Below, one piece after another: positions 14,104 through 14,531 of a stretch of DNA of 14,531 nucleotides (position 1 is the first letter of the stretch; each line of letters begins with the position of its first letter). The DNA comes from CAZQAA01 sp964591255. GTDB lineage: Bacteria; Desulfobacterota; DSM-4660; Desulfatiglandales; Desulfatiglandaceae. The position numbers were made by a program, and so were the translations under genes. The notes beneath the pieces are model-generated. The model did not search any database and was not told the origin of the DNA. It was given only the letters and a program-made list of their open reading frames with translations. The DNA lies in the NCBI GenBank assembly GCA_964591255.1, contig CAZQAA010000180.1:1-14531 (forward strand), in the 5' to 3' direction.

Positions 14104-14531
14104 TTACCCGGCTGTTTCAATTATTCGAACACCATATTTTTCCTTTTCCACAATCACTTCGCCTCTGGCAATTAATATCTTGTTGATCCTGATGTCCACC
14201 GGCTCGCCTTCAATGCTCGCAAATTCTACCACCGATCCTTTTCCGATCTTGAGCAATTCATTTATGGCCTTCTTCGTTCGTCCGAGTTCAACGGTCAGCT
14301 CCAAGGGAATATCATAAATGAGTTCCAGGTGCCTTTCTTTTGTTTGCGTGGAATCGGAATCTTTTTCAGCGGAGGGCTTATCACTGTTTTCGTTGCCATT
14401 GGTTGTATCTTCGGTCCCTTGATCAGTCGCTGCTGAAACCGATTTTGCCTGGAGGATGGCATCTATATCGTCTTGGGATATTACGGAGTCGGGAATATTG
14501 GTATCGGATGATCCTTCTTCCTTTTCATGTT
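14104..14531 (-). CDS. fliN: Flagellar motor switch protein FliN, 5'-truncated at window edge
   Basis: FliN is a C-ring protein of the flagellar motor switch. The reading frame stays open from the stop at 14104 to the right edge, giving the last 141 residues. The C-terminal SpoA domain is clear: YDIPLELTVELGRTKKAINE leads to LLKIGKGSVVEF, then GEPVDIRINKILIARGEVIVEKEKYGVRI. A TTG at 14304 falls inside this domain and is not the start. Further upstream comes an acidic, Ser/Thr/Asn-rich linker, and before it VISQDDIDAIL, which resembles the SQDEIDALL segment near the N-terminus of FliM, FliY and some FliN proteins. The true start lies at or beyond the window edge. fliO, fliP and fliQ do not follow; moxR does. 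Confidence 0.93.
   Translation of the reverse strand, partial: HEKEEGSSDTNIPDSVISQDDIDAILQAKSVSAATDQGTEDTTNGNENSDKPSAEKDSDSTQTKERHLELIYDIPLELTVELGRTKKAINELLKIGKGSVVEFASIEGEPVDIRINKILIARGEVIVEKEKYGVRIIETAG

Noticed and set aside
1..14531. CRISPR arrays, insertion sequences and attachment sites
   Set aside because: No regularly spaced repeats, transposase frames or terminal inverted repeats with target duplications were seen. The tRNA-Leu gene has no visible duplicated 3' end or integrase nearby.

Overview
The window reads as chromosomal core DNA from a Gram-negative, probably flagellated bacterium, most likely a member of Desulfobacterota (the former Deltaproteobacteria). This is inferred from three things: the gene order kdsA-kdsC-lptC-lptA-lptB-rpoN-hpf-ptsN-(mannose-type EIIA); a stand-alone HcyBio (DUF39) protein typical of sulfate reducers and methanogens; and a metal-dependent type of KdsA. 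The DNA looks moderately AT-rich throughout and no mobile element was seen, so the species cannot be named from the sequence.

Layout from left to right. (1) Positions 1-588, plus strand: the 3' part of a class I SAM-dependent methyltransferase that is cut by the window edge. (2) Positions 690-10356, minus strand: thirteen co-directional protein genes ending in a tRNA. In transcription order they are kdsA, kdsC, lptC, lptA, lptB, rpoN, hpf, ptsN, mannose-type EIIA, rimI, gap, tpiA, secG and tRNA-Leu(GAG). Several junctions overlap or nearly touch, and a strong sigma-70 type promoter lies just before lptC. (3) Positions 10357-10636: a divergent promoter region. (4) Positions 10637-11806, plus strand: the HcyBio sulfurtransferase-like gene. 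(5) Positions 11889-13935, minus strand: a MoxR-type AAA+ ATPase followed one base later by a CoxE-like VWA protein with an altered MIDAS. (6) Positions 14104-14531, minus strand: fliN, cut by the right window edge.

How the genes fit together. KdsA and KdsC make Kdo for lipopolysaccharide, and LptC, LptA and LptB belong to the machine that carries lipopolysaccharide to the outer membrane. RpoN, long-form HPF, EIIA-Ntr and EIIA-Man form the familiar sigma-54/PTS-Ntr neighbourhood that links nutrient state to transcription and ribosome hibernation. RimI modifies ribosomal protein S18. Gap and Tpi are triose-phosphate enzymes, but the usual pgk between them is absent. SecG belongs to the protein translocase and sits next to tRNA-Leu(GAG), as it does in E. 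coli.

I found no clear candidate for a wholly new system. The points most worth a second look are the MoxR/VWA pair with its unusual MIDAS next to fliN, the solitary HcyBio gene with its own promoter, the PTS branch without hprK or rapZ, a nearly leaderless lptC promoter, and a double hairpin in the gap leader.
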